From: Candidatus Hydrogenedens sp.
Lineage (GTDB): Bacteria; Hydrogenedentota; Hydrogenedentia; Hydrogenedentales; JAEUWI01
Length of the DNA: 64,000 nucleotides
Assembly (NCBI GenBank): GCA_016125095.1
Contig: WGMK01000013.1
Location: forward strand, 248,001-312,000
Reading direction: 5' to 3'
Shown here: in pieces, positions 50,688 through 62,212 of the stretch
How the letters are laid out: every line of letters begins with the position of its first letter
How positions within the stretch are numbered: position 1 is the stretch's first letter
Translations under genes and position numbers: made by a program
The notes under the pieces: model-generated
Databases searched by the model: none
Told to the model about the DNA's origin: nothing
The model's input: the letters and a program-made list of their open reading frames with translations, nothing else

Positions 50688-50799
50688 ACCCTGCGGAATG
50701 AACCGCGCCACCCGACACCCCGGCCCCACGGGGGTTTCTGGTCGGATGGCGCGCGCGGCGCGGGACGCTTGGGGCGCCTAGCACACGGAGTGTAAGACT

Positions 50800-53700
50800 T
50801 TGGTTAAACGCAGTATCTCCGAGCAGGGACTCTACGACAGCCGGTACGAGCACGACGCTTGCGGCATCGGGTTTACCTGCCACATCGATGGCCACCGCAC
50901 GCACGAGATCGTGCGGCAGGGCTTCCAGATTCTGGTGAACTTGACGCACCGCGGCGCCTGTGGCTGCGATCCGGAAACCGGCGACGGCTGCGGCATGATG
51001 ATTCATCTGCCGCACGAGTTGTTCGCCGCCGAGGCCGACGCCCACGGGTTCGAGCTTCCGGCGCCGGGCGAATACGGCGTGGGCATGATGTTCTTGCCCC
51101 AGGACCGTACCAGCCGCGACACCTGCATGCAGATCCTGAACCGCTCCATCGCCGAGCAGGGGCAGGAATTGCTGGGCTGGCGCGATGTGCCCCGGAATTC
51201 GGAATCCATCGGCTGGCTGGCGCGCGAGACCGAGCCGGTTATCCGGCAGGTGTTTATCAAGCGCGCCGAGGGCCTCGACGTCGACGCCTTCGAGCGCCAG
51301 CTGTACATTATCCGTAAGGCCGCCACGCACGCCGTGGGTAACTCGGTGAATCCCGGCAAGGGCGGGTACTATGTGCCCAGCATGTCGGCGCGCACGATTG
51401 TCTATAAGGGCCTGATGCTGCCCGAGGCGATGGACCAGTACTACCTGGACCTGGCCGACCCGCGCTGCACCAGCGGCATGGCGCTCGTGCACCAGCGCTA
51501 CAGCACCAACACGCTGCCCGCGTGGTCGCTGGCGCAGCCCTTCCGCTTCCTGGCGCACAACGGCGAAATCAACACCTTGCGCGGCAACCTGAACATGATG
51601 GACAGCCGCGAGCACCACTTCGCATCCGAGACCTTCGGCGACGACGTGAAGAAGTTGCTGCCTATCCTGTCGCCCGGCGCGTCGGACTCGGCAAACTTCG
51701 ACAACGCCTATGAACTGCTGGTGCGCGGCGGCCGCTCGGTCGACCACGCCATGGCGATGATGATTCCCGAGCCCTGGAGCGGACACGAAACGATGTCCGA
51801 CGACAAGAAGGCCTTCTACGAATTCCACGCCTGCAAGATGGAGCCGTGGGACGGCCCGGCGTCGATGTGCTTCTCCGACGGTATCCGCGTCGGCGCGGTG
51901 CTCGACCGCAACGGCCTGCGTCCCTCGCGCTACTGGGTGACGGACGACGGCCAGGTGGTGATGGCCTCCGAGGCGGGCGTGCTCGATATTCCGCAGGAGA
52001 AGGTGGTGAAGAAGGGCCGGCTCGAGCCGGGCCGCATGTTCCTCATCGACATGGAACAGGGCCGCATGATTCCCGACGAGGAATTGAAGGACGCCTTCGC
52101 CAAGCGCAGCCCGTGGCGCGAGTGGCTCAAGGCCAACCGCCGCGAACTGCCGGCGGACCTGAAGGAAACCGAGGGCGCCGCGGAAGATACGCCGCTGCTC
52201 GAGCGCCAGCAGGTGTTCGGCTATACGCGCGAAGACATCGAGATTCTGCTTGAGCCCATGGCCGACCACGGCAAGGAAGCCATCGGTTCGATGGGCAACG
52301 ACGCCGCGCTGGCGGTGCTTTCGCCCCGGCCGCAGTTGCTCTACAACTACTTCAAGCAGCTCTTCGCGCAGGTGACCAACCCGCCCATCGACTCGATCCG
52401 CGAAGAGATCGTCATGTCGCTCGAGACCGATATCGGCCGCGAGGGCAACCTGCTCGGCGAGACCGAGGCGGACTGTCGTCAGCTGCACCTGAAGTCCCCG
52501 ATTTTGACCAACGCCCAGCTGGCGTGGATTAAGGGACAGACCGGGGCGGGCTTCGAGCACAAGGTGATCGAGTGCCACTTCCCGGTGGCCGAGGGTCCGC
52601 GCGCGCTGGACACCGCGATCAACCGGATCTGCCGCGAGGCTGCCGAGGCGGTCGACAGCGGCTTCACCATGCTGGTGCTGTCCGACCGCGGCGTGAACGC
52701 CGAGCGCTGCCCGATTCCGGCGCTGCTGGCCGTGGGCGCGGTACACCAGTACCTCGTGCACAAGCACAAGCGCTCCGAGGCGGCCATCATCAGCGAGACC
52801 GGCGAGGCCCGCGAGGTGATGCACTTCTGCCTGCTCACCGGCTACGGCGCCGATGCGGTGAATCCCTACACCGCCTACGAGTCCATCCAGGACATGCTCA
52901 AGCGCGAGATTGTCGTCGAGTCCGAGCCGGGCAAGGCGCAGAAGAACTACATCAAGGCCATCGAGCTGGGCATGCTCAAGGTGATGGCGAAGATCGGCAT
53001 CTCGACGCAGCATAGCTACCGCTGCGCACAGATTTTCGAGGCGGTCGGCCTGAGCACGTCGCTCGTGGAGCGCGCGTTCTCCGGCACCGCGACCCGCATC
53101 GAGGGCATCGGCATCAAGGAAGTGGCCATCGAGAGCCTGATGCGCCACCGCTACGCCTTCCCGGAGAAGACGCCGGATCGTCCCGCGCTGGACGTGGGCG
53201 GCGCGTACCGCTGGCGCCGCCGAGGCGAGTTCCACCAGTGGAACCCGGAGACGGTCGCCAAGCTGCAGCACGCCACCGCCAGCAATAACGCGCAGACCTA
53301 TGAAGAGTTCGCGCGCGAGGTGAACGATCGCAACCGGACGCTCGCCACGCTCCGCGGCCTGCTCAAGTTCAAGGCGGGCACGCCGATTTCCATCGACGAG
53401 GTGGAGCCGGCGGCCGAGATTGTGCGCCGCTTCTGCACGGGCGCGATGTCGTATGGTTCGATCAGCGCCGAGGCGCACGAGAACCTGGCCATCGCGATGA
53501 ACCGCATCGGCGGCCGCAGCAACACGGGCGAAGGCGGCGAAGACCCGGTCCGTTTCACGCGCGACGCAAACGGCGATCTGCGCCGCAGTGCCATCAAGCA
53601 GGTGGCCTCCGGCCGCTTCGGCGTCACGAACGAATACCTCGTCAACTCCGACGAGATCCAGATCAAGATGGCGCAGGGCGCGAAGCCCGGCGAGGGCGGC

Positions 53701-55350
53701 CAGCTGCCCGGCCACAAGGTCTTCGACAACATCGCCAAGGTGCGCTATTCGACCCCGGGCGTGGAGCTGATCTCTCCGCCGCCGCACCACGACATTTACT
53801 CCATCGAGGATCTGGCGCAGCTCATCCACGACCTGAAGAATGCCAACGTACATGGCTCGGTCTCGGTGAAGCTGGTCTCCGAAGTGGGCGTGGGCACCAT
53901 TGCGGCGGGCGTGTCGAAGGGCAAGTCCGACCTGGTGCTCATCAGCGGCCACGACGGCGGCACCGGCGCCAGCCCCCTGACCTCGATTAAGTACGCTGGC
54001 CTGCCCTGGGAGCTCGGCCTGGCCGAGACACACCAGGTGCTGGTGGAGAACGACCTGCGCGATCGCATCCGCGTGCAGGTGGACGGCCAGTTCAAGACCG
54101 GCCGCGACGTCGCCATCGGCGCGCTGCTGGGTGCCGACGAATTCGGCTTCGCCACCGCGCCGCTCATTGTCAGCGGCTGCATCATGATGCGCAAGTGCCA
54201 CCTGAACACCTGCCCCGTGGGCATTGCCACGCAGGACCCCGAACTGCGCCGCAAGTTCGAGGGCAAGCCCGAGCACGTGGTGAACTACTTCTTCTTCGTG
54301 GCCGAGGAATGCCGCAAGATCATGGCCGAGCTCGGCTTCAAGACCATGCGCGACATGATCGGCCGCGCCGACCTGCTCGAGTTCGACCCGCTGCCCGACC
54401 ACTGGAAGGCGCGACACCTCGACTTCTCGCGCATCCTCTACGTCGCCAAGCCGTGGGAAGGCTCGACGCTCTACCACAGCAAGAAGCAGGACCACGGCAT
54501 CGATCAGGCCTTGGACAACATGCTGATGGAAAAGGCGCGCATGGCGCTCACCAATAAGGTGCCGATCCGTTTCGAGCAGAACATCCGCAACATCCACCGC
54601 ACGGTGGGCACAATGCTCTCGAGCGAACTGACGCGCCGCCACCACCTGGGCATGTACACCGGCTCGCTGCCGGAAGACACCGTGTGGATCGACTGCAAGG
54701 GCGTGGGCGGCCAGAGCTTTGGCGCCTTCGCCATCCAGGGCGTCACGCTCTGCGTGACCGGCGAGACCAACGACTACACGGGCAAGGGCCTGAGCGGCGG
54801 CAAGATTATTGTGCGCCCGCCGGCAGATTGCCCGATCGAGGCCTCGCAGAACATCATCATCGGCAACGTGGCGCTCTATGGCGCCACCTCGGGCGAGGCC
54901 TACTTCAACGGCCTCGGCGGCGAGCGCTTCTGCGTGCGCAACAGCGGCGCCTGGGCGGTGGTCGAGGGCGTGGGCGACCACGGCTGCGAATACATGACCG
55001 GCGGCCGCGCGCTGATTCTCGGGCCGACAGGCCGCAATTTCGCGGCGGGCATGAGCGGCGGTATCGCCTACGTGTATGACCCCGAGGGCCAGCTGCCGAT
55101 TCATTGCAACAAGGGCAGTGTCGACCTGAAGCCCCTGCACGCCAAGAGCCTGCCGGAGGTCAAGTCGATGCTGGAGAAGCACGTGAAGTACACCGGCAGC
55201 GCCACGGCGCAGCGCATCCTGGACAATTTCGAGGGCGAGCTGCGGCACTTCGTGCGCGTGATGCCGCGCGACTATGCCGCGGTGCTGAAGAAGATGGAAG
55301 AACATGCCCGCATCGCGGTAGAGGAGGCAACGACGCATGCTGCCCGATAA
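50800..55350 (+). CDS. gltB: Glutamate synthase large subunit
   Basis: This 1516-residue enzyme transfers the amide of glutamine to 2-oxoglutarate. The start is TTG at 50800, with GGAG nine bases before. The N-terminal nucleophile Cys21 lies in [10 protein letters not shown], so a 20-residue propeptide is removed. The FMN-barrel region has [32 protein letters not shown], and the 3Fe-4S ligands are in [16 protein letters not shown]. The C-terminal beta-helix domain ([34 protein letters not shown]) is complete. It overlaps gltD by 14 bases. Confidence 0.97.
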   Translation: MVKRSISEQGLYDSRYEHDACGIGFTCHIDGHRTHEIVRQGFQILVNLTHRGACGCDPETGDGCGMMIHLPHELFAAEADAHGFELPAPGEYGVGMMFLPQDRTSRDTCMQILNRSIAEQGQELLGWRDVPRNSESIGWLARETEPVIRQVFIKRAEGLDVDAFERQLYIIRKAATHAVGNSVNPGKGGYYVPSMSARTIVYKGLMLPEAMDQYYLDLADPRCTSGMALVHQRYSTNTLPAWSLAQPFRFLAHNGEINTLRGNLNMMDSREHHFASETFGDDVKKLLPILSPGASDSANFDNAYELLVRGGRSVDHAMAMMIPEPWSGHETMSDDKKAFYEFHACKMEPWDGPASMCFSDGIRVGAVLDRNGLRPSRYWVTDDGQVVMASEAGVLDIPQEKVVKKGRLEPGRMFLIDMEQGRMIPDEELKDAFAKRSPWREWLKANRRELPADLKETEGAAEDTPLLERQQVFGYTREDIEILLEPMADHGKEAIGSMGNDAALAVLSPRPQLLYNYFKQLFAQVTNPPIDSIREEIVMSLETDIGREGNLLGETEADCRQLHLKSPILTNAQLAWIKGQTGAGFEHKVIECHFPVAEGPRALDTAINRICREAAEAVDSGFTMLVLSDRGVNAERCPIPALLAVGAVHQYLVHKHKRSEAAIISETGEAREVMHFCLLTGYGADAVNPYTAYESIQDMLKREIVVESEPGKAQKNYIKAIELGMLKVMAKIGISTQHSYRCAQIFEAVGLSTSLVERAFSGTATRIEGIGIKEVAIESLMRHRYAFPEKTPDRPALDVGGAYRWRRRGEFHQWNPETVAKLQHATASNNAQTYEEFAREVNDRNRTLATLRGLLKFKAGTPISIDEVEPAAEIVRRFCTGAMSYGSISAEAHENLAIAMNRIGGRSNTGEGGEDPVRFTRDANGDLRRSAIKQVASGRFGVTNEYLVNSDEIQIKMAQGAKPGEGGQLPGHKVFDNIAKVRYSTPGVELISPPPHHDIYSIEDLAQLIHDLKNANVHGSVSVKLVSEVGVGTIAAGVSKGKSDLVLISGHDGGTGASPLTSIKYAGLPWELGLAETHQVLVENDLRDRIRVQVDGQFKTGRDVAIGALLGADEFGFATAPLIVSGCIMMRKCHLNTCPVGIATQDPELRRKFEGKPEHVVNYFFFVAEECRKIMAELGFKTMRDMIGRADLLEFDPLPDHWKARHLDFSRILYVAKPWEGSTLYHSKKQDHGIDQALDNMLMEKARMALTNKVPIRFEQNIRNIHRTVGTMLSSELTRRHHLGMYTGSLPEDTVWIDCKGVGGQSFGAFAIQGVTLCVTGETNDYTGKGLSGGKIIVRPPADCPIEASQNIIIGNVALYGATSGEAYFNGLGGERFCVRNSGAWAVVEGVGDHGCEYMTGGRALILGPTGRNFAAGMSGGIAYVYDPEGQLPIHCNKGSVDLKPLHAKSLPEVKSMLEKHVKYTGSATAQRILDNFEGELRHFVRVMPRDYAAVLKKMEEHARIAVEEATTHAAR

Positions 55351-56845
55351 GGCCAAAGGCTTCATGACATTCACCCGCGAGCTGGCCGAGGACGCGCCGG
55401 CCGCGGATCGCGTGAAACACTACAACGAGTTTTCGAACTCGCTGCCCGCCGACAAGCTCAAGCAGCAGGCCTACCGCTGCATGAACTGCGGCATTCCTTT
55501 CTGCCACAGCGGCTGTCCGCTGGGCAATCAGATTCCGGACTTCAACGAACTGGTGAAGGACGAGGAATGGAGCGAGGCGCTGCGCGTGCTGCACTCCACC
55601 AACAACTTCCCCGAGTTCACCGGCCGCATCTGCCCGGCGCCCTGCGAGAATTCCTGCGTGCTCGGCATCAACGAGCCGGCCGTCGCCATCGAGATGATCG
55701 AGCGCGAAATCGCCGATCGCGGCTGGGCCGAAGGCTGGATTACCCCGCAGCCGCCCGAAGTGGAAACCGGCAAGTCGGTCGCCATCGTGGGCTCCGGGCC
55801 TGCGGGCCTGGCGGCCGCGCAGCAGCTGCGCCGCGCCGGCCACAAGGTGGTGGTGTATGAACGCGACGACGAGCCGGGCGGCCTGCTCACCTATGGCATC
55901 CCGAACTTCAAGTTGGACAAGCAGGTGGTGTTTCGCCGCGTCGAACAGCTGCGCGGCGAGGGCGTCGAGTTTCGCTGCAACGCGCATGTCGGCGTGGACG
56001 TGCCCGTGTCCGAGCTGGACACCTACGACGCCGTGCTTTTCGCCACGGGTTCGACCGTCGCGCGCACCTTCGAAGGCACGGGCGTGCCCGGCTGGGATCT
56101 GAAGGGCGTGCACCGCGCCATGGAATTCCTGCCGCAGCAGACGCGCCGCGTCCTCGGCAAAGAAGTCCCCGGCGAAGAAATCCTCGCGACCGGCAAGAAC
56201 GTGGTCGTCATCGGCGGCGGCGATACCGGCTCCGACTGCATCGGCACGAGCCTGCGCCAGGGCGCCAAGTCTGTGCTGAATCTCGAGCTCATGCCGCAGC
56301 CGCCCGTCGAGCGTGCCGTCGACAATCCCTGGCCGCAGTGGGCCTTCATCCACCGCACGTCGTCCAGCCACAAAGAAGGCGGTGAGCGTAAGTACAGCGT
56401 GCTGACCAAGGCCTTCGAGGACGACGGCAAGGGCAACCTCGCTGCGCTCATCCTCGTCGAGATCGAGTGGTACACCGACGAGGCCGACGGCCGCCGCAAG
56501 TTCCGCGAGGTCGAAGGCACCCAGGAACGCATTCCCTGCGAGCTTGCGCTGCTGGCGATGGGCTTCACCCAGCCCGACACGCACACCTATGTCGAGCAGC
56601 TCGGCCTCGAGACCGAACGCAACCGCTTCGGCATCGGCATCAAGGGCGACGCCAACTACCAGACCAGCAAGCCGAAGGTCTTCGTGGCGGGCGACGCGCG
56701 TCGCGGCCAGAGCCTTGTGGTGTGGGCCATCACCGAGGGCCGCGAAGCCGCCCGCGCGATCGACGCTCACCTCATGGGCGGCGCCTCGCTCCTCCGCGCC
56801 CGAGACGCGGAGTCGTATGTGCCGCTGGAGCTGACGCAGGCGTAG
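55337..56845 (+). CDS. gltD: Glutamate synthase small subunit
   Basis: This 502-residue flavoprotein passes electrons from NADPH to GltB. N-terminal iron-sulfur ligands are in [22 protein letters not shown] and [17 protein letters not shown]. The FAD site [21 protein letters not shown] and the NADPH site [19 protein letters not shown] follow. The C-terminus has the FAD-closing motif [28 protein letters not shown]. It starts inside gltB. Confidence 0.97.
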   Translation: MLPDKAKGFMTFTRELAEDAPAADRVKHYNEFSNSLPADKLKQQAYRCMNCGIPFCHSGCPLGNQIPDFNELVKDEEWSEALRVLHSTNNFPEFTGRICPAPCENSCVLGINEPAVAIEMIEREIADRGWAEGWITPQPPEVETGKSVAIVGSGPAGLAAAQQLRRAGHKVVVYERDDEPGGLLTYGIPNFKLDKQVVFRRVEQLRGEGVEFRCNAHVGVDVPVSELDTYDAVLFATGSTVARTFEGTGVPGWDLKGVHRAMEFLPQQTRRVLGKEVPGEEILATGKNVVVIGGGDTGSDCIGTSLRQGAKSVLNLELMPQPPVERAVDNPWPQWAFIHRTSSSHKEGGERKYSVLTKAFEDDGKGNLAALILVEIEWYTDEADGRRKFREVEGTQERIPCELALLAMGFTQPDTHTYVEQLGLETERNRFGIGIKGDANYQTSKPKVFVAGDARRGQSLVVWAITEGREAARAIDAHLMGGASLLRARDAESYVPLELTQA

Positions 56846-56867
56846 GCGAATAAAGTTGAGTCCGCGC

Positions 56868-56947
56868 AAGATGGCTCGCGCGTACGCTCGCCCTACCGAA
56901 ATCGTGATTGACGACAGGGTAGGGCGAGCGTACCCGCGAGCCATCTT
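56868..56947. repeat. Inverted repeat after gltD
   Basis: AAGATGGCTCGCG (56868-56880) and CGCGAGCCATCTT (56935-56947) pair, as do GTACGCTCGCCCTACC and GGTAGGGCGAGCGTAC further in. It makes a hairpin of about 30 base pairs with one mismatch around a 20-base loop. It may serve as a terminator-like or REP-type element. Confidence 0.8.
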
Positions 56948-56977
56948 CGCATTTCCGGCCAGAAGGAGAGTCGCCCG

Positions 56978-57202
56978 ATGAAGCACCCCACCCGCGAAGA
57001 GCAGCGCGCGCTGGTGCAACAGTGGAAAGCCACCGGCGAAGAACTCGACCGCATGCGCCGCGAAAAACTTCGAGGCATGCCGTGGGACCCTAAAGCCGTA
57101 GCCGCCCTCCTCGTGCTCGGCGAAGGCCAGCCCTCGCGCACTTCCAGCGGCCTCGAAGAGCAGCAGCGCCTCTTCATGAAATGGTGGACCAAGGAGCGGT
57201 AG
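56978..57202 (+). CDS. Small conserved hypothetical protein
   Basis: This 74-residue soluble protein has AAGGAGAG before the ATG. It begins MKHPTREEQRALVQQWKATGEELDRMRRE and ends GLEEQQRLFMKWW. It resembles short uncharacterised proteins with an N-terminal HPTREEQ pattern from many bacteria. No function is known. It converges on the gene at 57212 with a nine-base gap. Confidence 0.65.
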   Translation: MKHPTREEQRALVQQWKATGEELDRMRREKLRGMPWDPKAVAALLVLGEGQPSRTSSGLEEQQRLFMKWWTKER

Positions 57203-57211
57203 GCGTTCCGC

Positions 57212-58327
57212 CTATCCGCCGCTCCCCCAATCGAATCGCAGGGTCACGTCTTCAGCCAGGAGCACCGCGTCGTCGGGCGCGACCACGTCCAGCGGTGTGA
57301 GCAGTCCGGTAGCGCGCAGGCCGCCCCGTAACCATGCATCCGCCAAATGCACCGGGAGGCAGGCGGTGGGCGATGCGCCGTCGGTGTATACGAACTCACC
57401 GTCTGTCATCGTATCGCCGCGATACACCTCGATCTTCAATGCCGCCTCCGGTCCGGCGCCTGCGGCGATGGCCCGCGCCGTCTCGTCGTCGTTCATCTTT
57501 CGTGCGATGCGTTCAATCAGGCGGTAGCTCCACGCCCATTGATGCGGTCGCAGCCAGCGGATCACCGTCAGCAGCCAGGGCGGTAAATCACCCAAGTGTA
57601 TCCACGTGCGATAGGTGAGCCCCGGGAAGCGCGCGTGCAAGGCCAACGCGTCGATCGTCGGCGCTTCAACCATCAGCAGGTCTCCCAGGGGCGCTGGCAT
57701 GCTCGCGCGGCAGGTGGCTTGTCCCAGCCGCACGCGCATCAAACGTCCGCCTATCGGAGCGCGCGTGGTATCGGCCGCTTCGAGCACGCCCCCCATGATC
57801 GAGGCCAGCCCCGATGCCGCGTAAGCGTGGCGCCGTTGCCCGTAGTAGCAATCCACCTCGGAGTCCCCATCGCCATCACCCAGCAATTTCGCGATCAGCA
57901 GCGTGGACAGCCCGGGGATCAGGCCCGCCGCAGTGATAAGCGGCAGCCCGCGTTCGCGCGCCAAACCGTCCAGCAGTTCCAATTGCCGGTAGTGCGATTG
58001 CTCGTTCGCGCAATCCACATAGGGCAGTCCGCATTCCAGCACGACCCGCGCGATGTCCGCGCCGTGCTGTGGATAGGGCCCGATCGCATTGATGACGAAC
58101 GCCGCTTCGCCGCAGAGCCGCCGCAGCCCATCGCTGTCGCCCGCGCTGAACACGGACGTCCGCAAACGGTCTGTGCCGTGCGCTTCGGCCAAGGCCCGCA
58201 GCTTCGCCGCATCCCGACCGGCCGCCAGAATCGCATAAGGCGTGCGTGCGGCCAGCCGCGCCACAATCGCCCAGCCCGCCAGCCCATACGCGCCCAAGAC
58301 CAGAATCGCCGGAGGTGTACTCATCAC
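57212..58327 (-). CDS. Saccharopine-dehydrogenase-like oxidoreductase
   Basis: This 371-residue Rossmann-fold protein starts at 58327 (MMST); the second ATG (58324) is equally possible. The nucleotide motif VLGAYGLAGWAIVARLAARTP and NAIGPYPQHGADIARVVLECGLPYVDCANEQ match the saccharopine-dehydrogenase-like and trans-acting enoyl reductase family. Substrates in this family range from lysine metabolites to lipids; this one cannot be assigned. No ribosome site is evident. Confidence 0.78.
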   Translation of the reverse strand: MMSTPPAILVLGAYGLAGWAIVARLAARTPYAILAAGRDAAKLRALAEAHGTDRLRTSVFSAGDSDGLRRLCGEAAFVINAIGPYPQHGADIARVVLECGLPYVDCANEQSHYRQLELLDGLARERGLPLITAAGLIPGLSTLLIAKLLGDGDGDSEVDCYYGQRRHAYAASGLASIMGGVLEAADTTRAPIGGRLMRVRLGQATCRASMPAPLGDLLMVEAPTIDALALHARFPGLTYRTWIHLGDLPPWLLTVIRWLRPHQWAWSYRLIERIARKMNDDETARAIAAGAGPEAALKIEVYRGDTMTDGEFVYTDGASPTACLPVHLADAWLRGGLRATGLLTPLDVVAPDDAVLLAEDVTLRFDWGSGG

Positions 58328-58399
58328 GCGAGGGTAACACGGGGGAGGTCGAGTGTCACATCGAGGCTGAGATTTTGCGCGCCGACCACTTGGTTCCCA

Positions 58400-58575
58400 A
58401 GGGCCAACGGCCCGCCCGATACCAGCCTGGCCCGAAGGGCCAGGTCTCGGTATGCGTCATGAAAAGCGCTGAAGGCGCGGACCATTATCCATAGCGCGGG
58501 CCTTCAGCCCTTCCGGTTCATCGCTGACTTCCTGGGCCTGCAGCCCAGGCTGGTATCGGGCGGGCCGTTGGCCCT
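58400..58575. repeat. 31-base inverted repeat element (MITE-like)
   Basis: The arms 58400-58430 and 58545-58575 are perfect complements (AGGGCCAACGGCCC...CAGCCTGG against its reverse). The 114-base interior has further short palindromes, for example CTGGGCCTGCAGCCCAG. It lies in the 278-base gap between two minus-strand genes. No transposase is inside. Confidence 0.85.
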
Positions 58576-58605
58576 CAAGTCGACGGCGCTGCGTTTACTC
58601 CGATC

Positions 58606-60780
58606 TCACACCACGTTCCGCAACCGCTCCGACAGCAGCGTGTTCCGCCGCGCCTGGCGGTTGTTTTTCACGGCCATGGCGATGGCTTTCTTTTCTCCGA
58701 CCAGTATCACGCGCTGTTTGCCCCGGGTGACGGCGGTGTAGAGCACGTTGCGCTGGAGCATCATGTAGTGCTGGCCGAGGAGGGGGATGACGACGGTGTG
58801 GTATTCGCTGCCTTGCGATTTGTGGATGGTCATGGCGTAGGCGAGGCCGAGCTGGTCGAGGGCGGCGTAGGGATAGAGGACGCGGCGGCCGTCTTCAAAT
58901 TCCACTTCGATTTCCTCGGCGCCGGGCGCGTCGAGCCGGATGATGCCGACGTCGCCGTTGTAGACCTCGAGGTCGTAGTTGTTCTTGAGCTGGATGACCT
59001 TGTCGCCGTGGCGCAGCGTCCGTCCGGCCACGGGCGCGCCGTGGGGGTTGAGCGCTTCCTGCAAGGCCTCATTCAGCCGCACGGTGCCGGCTTCGCCGCG
59101 GCGCATGGGGGAGAGCACCTGCACATCGCGCAAGGGGTCGAGTCCGAGCCCCTGCGGTATCCGGCGCGACAGCAGTTCCACCACGGTGTCGAGCGCCTGC
59201 GCGGGCTCGGGGCGTTCGATAAACAGGAAGTCTTCGGTGTTGAACTCGGGCAGGTCGCCCTGGTTGATGCGGTGGGCATTGCGGACGATGGCGCTTTCCT
59301 CCGCCTGCCGGAAGATTTTCTGTAGCCGCACCACGGGCAGCGTGCCGCTGGCGATGATGTCGAAGAGCACATTGCCCGCGCCCACGGAAGGCAGCTGATC
59401 CACGTCGCCGACCAGCACGAGCCGCGCGAAGAAGGGCAGCGCACGCAGCACGGCATGCATCAGCAGTTCGTCCACCATGCTGGTCTCGTCCACCACGAGC
59501 AGGTCCGTCACCAGCGGGTCGGATTCATTGCGCACGAATCCGCCAGACTTCGGGCTGAACTCCAGCAAGCGGTGCAGGGTCTGGGCTTCGCGTCCGGTGG
59601 CTTCTTCCATGCGCTTGGCCGCGCGGCCCGTGGGCGCGGCCAGCAGAAACGACACGCCCTTCTTCTCCAGAATCGCCAGCAGGCTGTTGATGACGGTGGT
59701 CTTGCCGGTGCCGGGGCCGCCGGTGATGACCAGCACTTTCTCCTCGCAGCCGCGGCGGATGGCGTCGCGCTGCTCGTCGCTCAGCGCGATGTTGTTCTCG
59801 CGCTCCACCCACTTCAGCGCGTTGTCCATCTTGATGTCCGGGGCGTCGTGCGGGGCGCTCAGCAGCTGCTTCAATAGCCGCGCGCATTCCGATTCCGCCT
59901 CGCGGAACTGCGGCAGATAGATGGCCTCGCCGTCGCTCGCCAGCCCCTTCATCGCCAGCGCCTCCGCCAGCTGCGGCTCCACGCGATTGCGCGGCACGCC
60001 CAGCAGCTCGGTGGCCTCGTCCAGCAATTCGCCGCGCGGCAGAAACACATGGCCACGCGTTAGCGCCTGGTTCAGCACATGCTTCAGCCCGGCCTGCAGG
60101 CGCGCCGGTGCGTCCTGTTCGATGCCCATGCTCCGGGCCATGGCGTCCGCGCCCTGAAACCCGATGCCGCTGATATCCTCGGCGAGGCGGAAAGGATTCT
60201 GCCGCAGCACGGTAATCGCCTTGTCGCCATACACCTGATAGATGCGGGCCGCCTGCGCCGGGCGGATGCCGTGCCCCTGCAGGAACACCATAATGGCCTG
60301 CACTTCCTTGTGCGATTCCCACGACGCGCGGATTTGCTCTGCGCGCTTCCGGCCGATGCCCGGCACCTGGCGCAATTTCGCGGGCGCTTCGTCGATAACC
60401 CGCAGGGTGTTTTCGCCGAAGGCCGCCACCAGACGCTTGGCGTAGGTCGGGCCGATGCCCTCGATTAGCCCCGAGCCGAGGTATTTCTCGATGCCCTCGA
60501 GCGTGTTCGGCACCAACACCTCGCAGGTTTCCACTTTCAACTGCCGGCCGAATTTCTTGTCTTCGATCCATTGCCCGCGCAGGCGCACCGTCTCGCCTGC
60601 CGAAACGGCCAGCATGTTGCCCACGAAGGTATCCAGCTCCGGCTGGCCGCCGCGCTTCAGCCGCGCCACCAGAAAGCCGGACTCGGGACTCTCGAAAACA
60701 ATCCGCTCGACCACGCCTTCCAGGGTCACCGGCGGCGCGATCTCCGTCTGCGCGGCCGCCTCCGCACGCGCCTCCGTCAT
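58606..60780 (-). CDS. recD2: RecD-like DNA helicase RecD2
   Basis: This 724-residue SF1B helicase of the RecD2 type acts without RecBC. N-terminal helix-hairpin-helix repeats (GLIEGIGPTYAKRLVAAFG, LRQVPGIGRKRAEQIRASW, AEDISGIGFQGADAMA) are followed by motif I GGPGTGKTT (about residue 350), motif II LLVVDETSMVDELLMHAV, and the C-terminal motif LAYAMTIHKSQGSEYHTVVIPL. It overlaps the next gene by four bases (ATGA). Confidence 0.93.
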   Translation of the reverse strand: MTEARAEAAAQTEIAPPVTLEGVVERIVFESPESGFLVARLKRGGQPELDTFVGNMLAVSAGETVRLRGQWIEDKKFGRQLKVETCEVLVPNTLEGIEKYLGSGLIEGIGPTYAKRLVAAFGENTLRVIDEAPAKLRQVPGIGRKRAEQIRASWESHKEVQAIMVFLQGHGIRPAQAARIYQVYGDKAITVLRQNPFRLAEDISGIGFQGADAMARSMGIEQDAPARLQAGLKHVLNQALTRGHVFLPRGELLDEATELLGVPRNRVEPQLAEALAMKGLASDGEAIYLPQFREAESECARLLKQLLSAPHDAPDIKMDNALKWVERENNIALSDEQRDAIRRGCEEKVLVITGGPGTGKTTVINSLLAILEKKGVSFLLAAPTGRAAKRMEEATGREAQTLHRLLEFSPKSGGFVRNESDPLVTDLLVVDETSMVDELLMHAVLRALPFFARLVLVGDVDQLPSVGAGNVLFDIIASGTLPVVRLQKIFRQAEESAIVRNAHRINQGDLPEFNTEDFLFIERPEPAQALDTVVELLSRRIPQGLGLDPLRDVQVLSPMRRGEAGTVRLNEALQEALNPHGAPVAGRTLRHGDKVIQLKNNYDLEVYNGDVGIIRLDAPGAEEIEVEFEDGRRVLYPYAALDQLGLAYAMTIHKSQGSEYHTVVIPLLGQHYMMLQRNVLYTAVTRGKQRVILVGEKKAIAMAVKNNRQARRNTLLSERLRNVV

Positions 60781-62096
60781 ACGCCGTCCAGCATCCGCAG
60801 GTTCTCGGCGGCGTCGGCCATGCCGGGCGCCAGCTTCAGCGCGCGCTCGATGCTCTCCCGCGCGCGGCCGTTCTCGCCCATCATGTGCAGCACCACGCCC
60901 AGATCGTTGTGCGTCACCGGGTCCTCGGGGTCCAGCCGCAGCGCCTCCACCAAGGTTTCCAGCGCTTCTTCGCTGTAACCCGCCTGCACCAGCCGCTCGC
61001 CATCGCGACGCAGGTTGTGGGCCTTCAGGCGGTCGGCGAATTCAGCAATGCCGGGCGCGATTTCGCACGCCACCTGCAGTTCCTTTTCTGCGTGCAGGCC
61101 CTCGCCCTCCAGGTCGAAGACCCGCGCCAGCGTCGCCCGCGCCATGGGCGAGCGCGGCTGCCGCGTCAAGCTCGCCAGCAGGTGCTTTTTCGCGGCCGCC
61201 AGGGCACCCTCGCGGCATTCGAGCGCGCCCAACGCCATCAGCACATGCGGCGCGGGGTCCGGCTGCGCTGCGAAGTGTTCGAGTACGCCGCGGGCTTCGC
61301 CGAGCGCTCCCCGGTTCAGCAGCGTATTCGCCAGCGTGGTGCCGGCGCCCAGGTGGTCCGGTTCAATCGACAGCGCTGTGCGGCAGGCTGCTTCGGCGTC
61401 GTCGGACAGGCCGCACGCGATGGCCTGCTCCGCAAAATCGTGCAGCGCCTTCACGTCGTCCGGGTGTGTTTCCAGCTTCCGGCGGGCGATGGCCAAGTAG
61501 CGCGCGGCCTTCTCGGGACTGCCCGCACCGTAGCCGTAGTGGTGAATGACGATATCCGTCCCGCCGATGCGCCCGCCCGCCTCCAGTACGCTCTGCGTAA
61601 TGTTCTCGTGCACGGGCTCGCGGTATTCATAGCCGCGGCCGTTTCGGAATAGGCGCAGCAGCGGCACGGGCAGATAGCCCGACCAGCCCCGCGCGAGGGG
61701 ATCATCCGGACGCGCGGGGGTCCAGCGCCAGGCGCGCGGGTCGTTGCAGTAATTCGCCAGCGTGATCTCGAAGGCATCGCAGCCCGCGCCGTCCTCGTCC
61801 ACCAGCCGCCGCAGCGTGGCCGCGCCCGCCGGGTCCAGCACCTCGTCGGCATCCATGTGCAGCAGCCAGTCGCCCGGGGCCTCGGCCAGCACGGCATTGC
61901 GCGCTGCCGCGAAGTCGTCCCGCCAGGGAACGTCGATGACCCGCGCGCCGGCGGCCCGGGCGATGCGCGGGGTGGCATCTGCCGATCCGGTATCGCCCAC
62001 CACGGTGGCATCGGCGATTTCCTGCACGCTCGCGAGGCAGTCGCCCAGGCAATGGGCCTCATTCTTTGCAATCATGACCACGGTCAGTGTCGGCAC
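60777..62096 (-). CDS. Glycosyltransferase family 2 with C-terminal TPR repeats
   Basis: I start this 439-residue protein at GTG 62096, with GGGAGG (which includes an upstream GTG codon) as its ribosome site. The GT2 domain carries VVMIAKNEAHCLGDCLASV and DxD in LLHMDADEVLDP. The C-terminal half (about residues 210-439) is TPR-like (ALHDFAEQAIACGLSDDAEAACRTAL, DEDPVTHNDLGVVLHMMGENGRARESIERAL). This combination is common in GT2 proteins of glycan or protein glycosylation. It overlaps the recD2 start. Confidence 0.87.
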   Translation of the reverse strand: MPTLTVVMIAKNEAHCLGDCLASVQEIADATVVGDTGSADATPRIARAAGARVIDVPWRDDFAAARNAVLAEAPGDWLLHMDADEVLDPAGAATLRRLVDEDGAGCDAFEITLANYCNDPRAWRWTPARPDDPLARGWSGYLPVPLLRLFRNGRGYEYREPVHENITQSVLEAGGRIGGTDIVIHHYGYGAGSPEKAARYLAIARRKLETHPDDVKALHDFAEQAIACGLSDDAEAACRTALSIEPDHLGAGTTLANTLLNRGALGEARGVLEHFAAQPDPAPHVLMALGALECREGALAAAKKHLLASLTRQPRSPMARATLARVFDLEGEGLHAEKELQVACEIAPGIAEFADRLKAHNLRRDGERLVQAGYSEEALETLVEALRLDPEDPVTHNDLGVVLHMMGENGRARESIERALKLAPGMADAAENLRMLDGV

Positions 62097-62149
62097 GCGC
62101 GGGCCTCCCACAAGTTATGCCGCACTATACCAGCACAATCCGCGCCCGA

Positions 62150-62183
62150 AAAGAAAAACGCGCTCCCCGGAGGCGGGAAGCGC
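62150..62183 (-). terminator. Intrinsic terminator of flgM
   Basis: The minus-strand hairpin of GCGCTTCCC and GGGGAGCGC (one G-T pair) with a 6-base loop is followed by GTTTTTCTTTTC. It lies 30 bases after the flgM stop. Confidence 0.82.
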
Positions 62184-62212
62184 GGTGCACTCTCGTCGAT
62201 GCTGTGTCGTGA

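Noticed and set aside
50449..55374. A 1641-codon open frame antisense to gltB
   Set aside because: It is the complement of a clearly conserved gene in GC-rich DNA, has no family features and is rich in His/Arg/Ala from codon bias.
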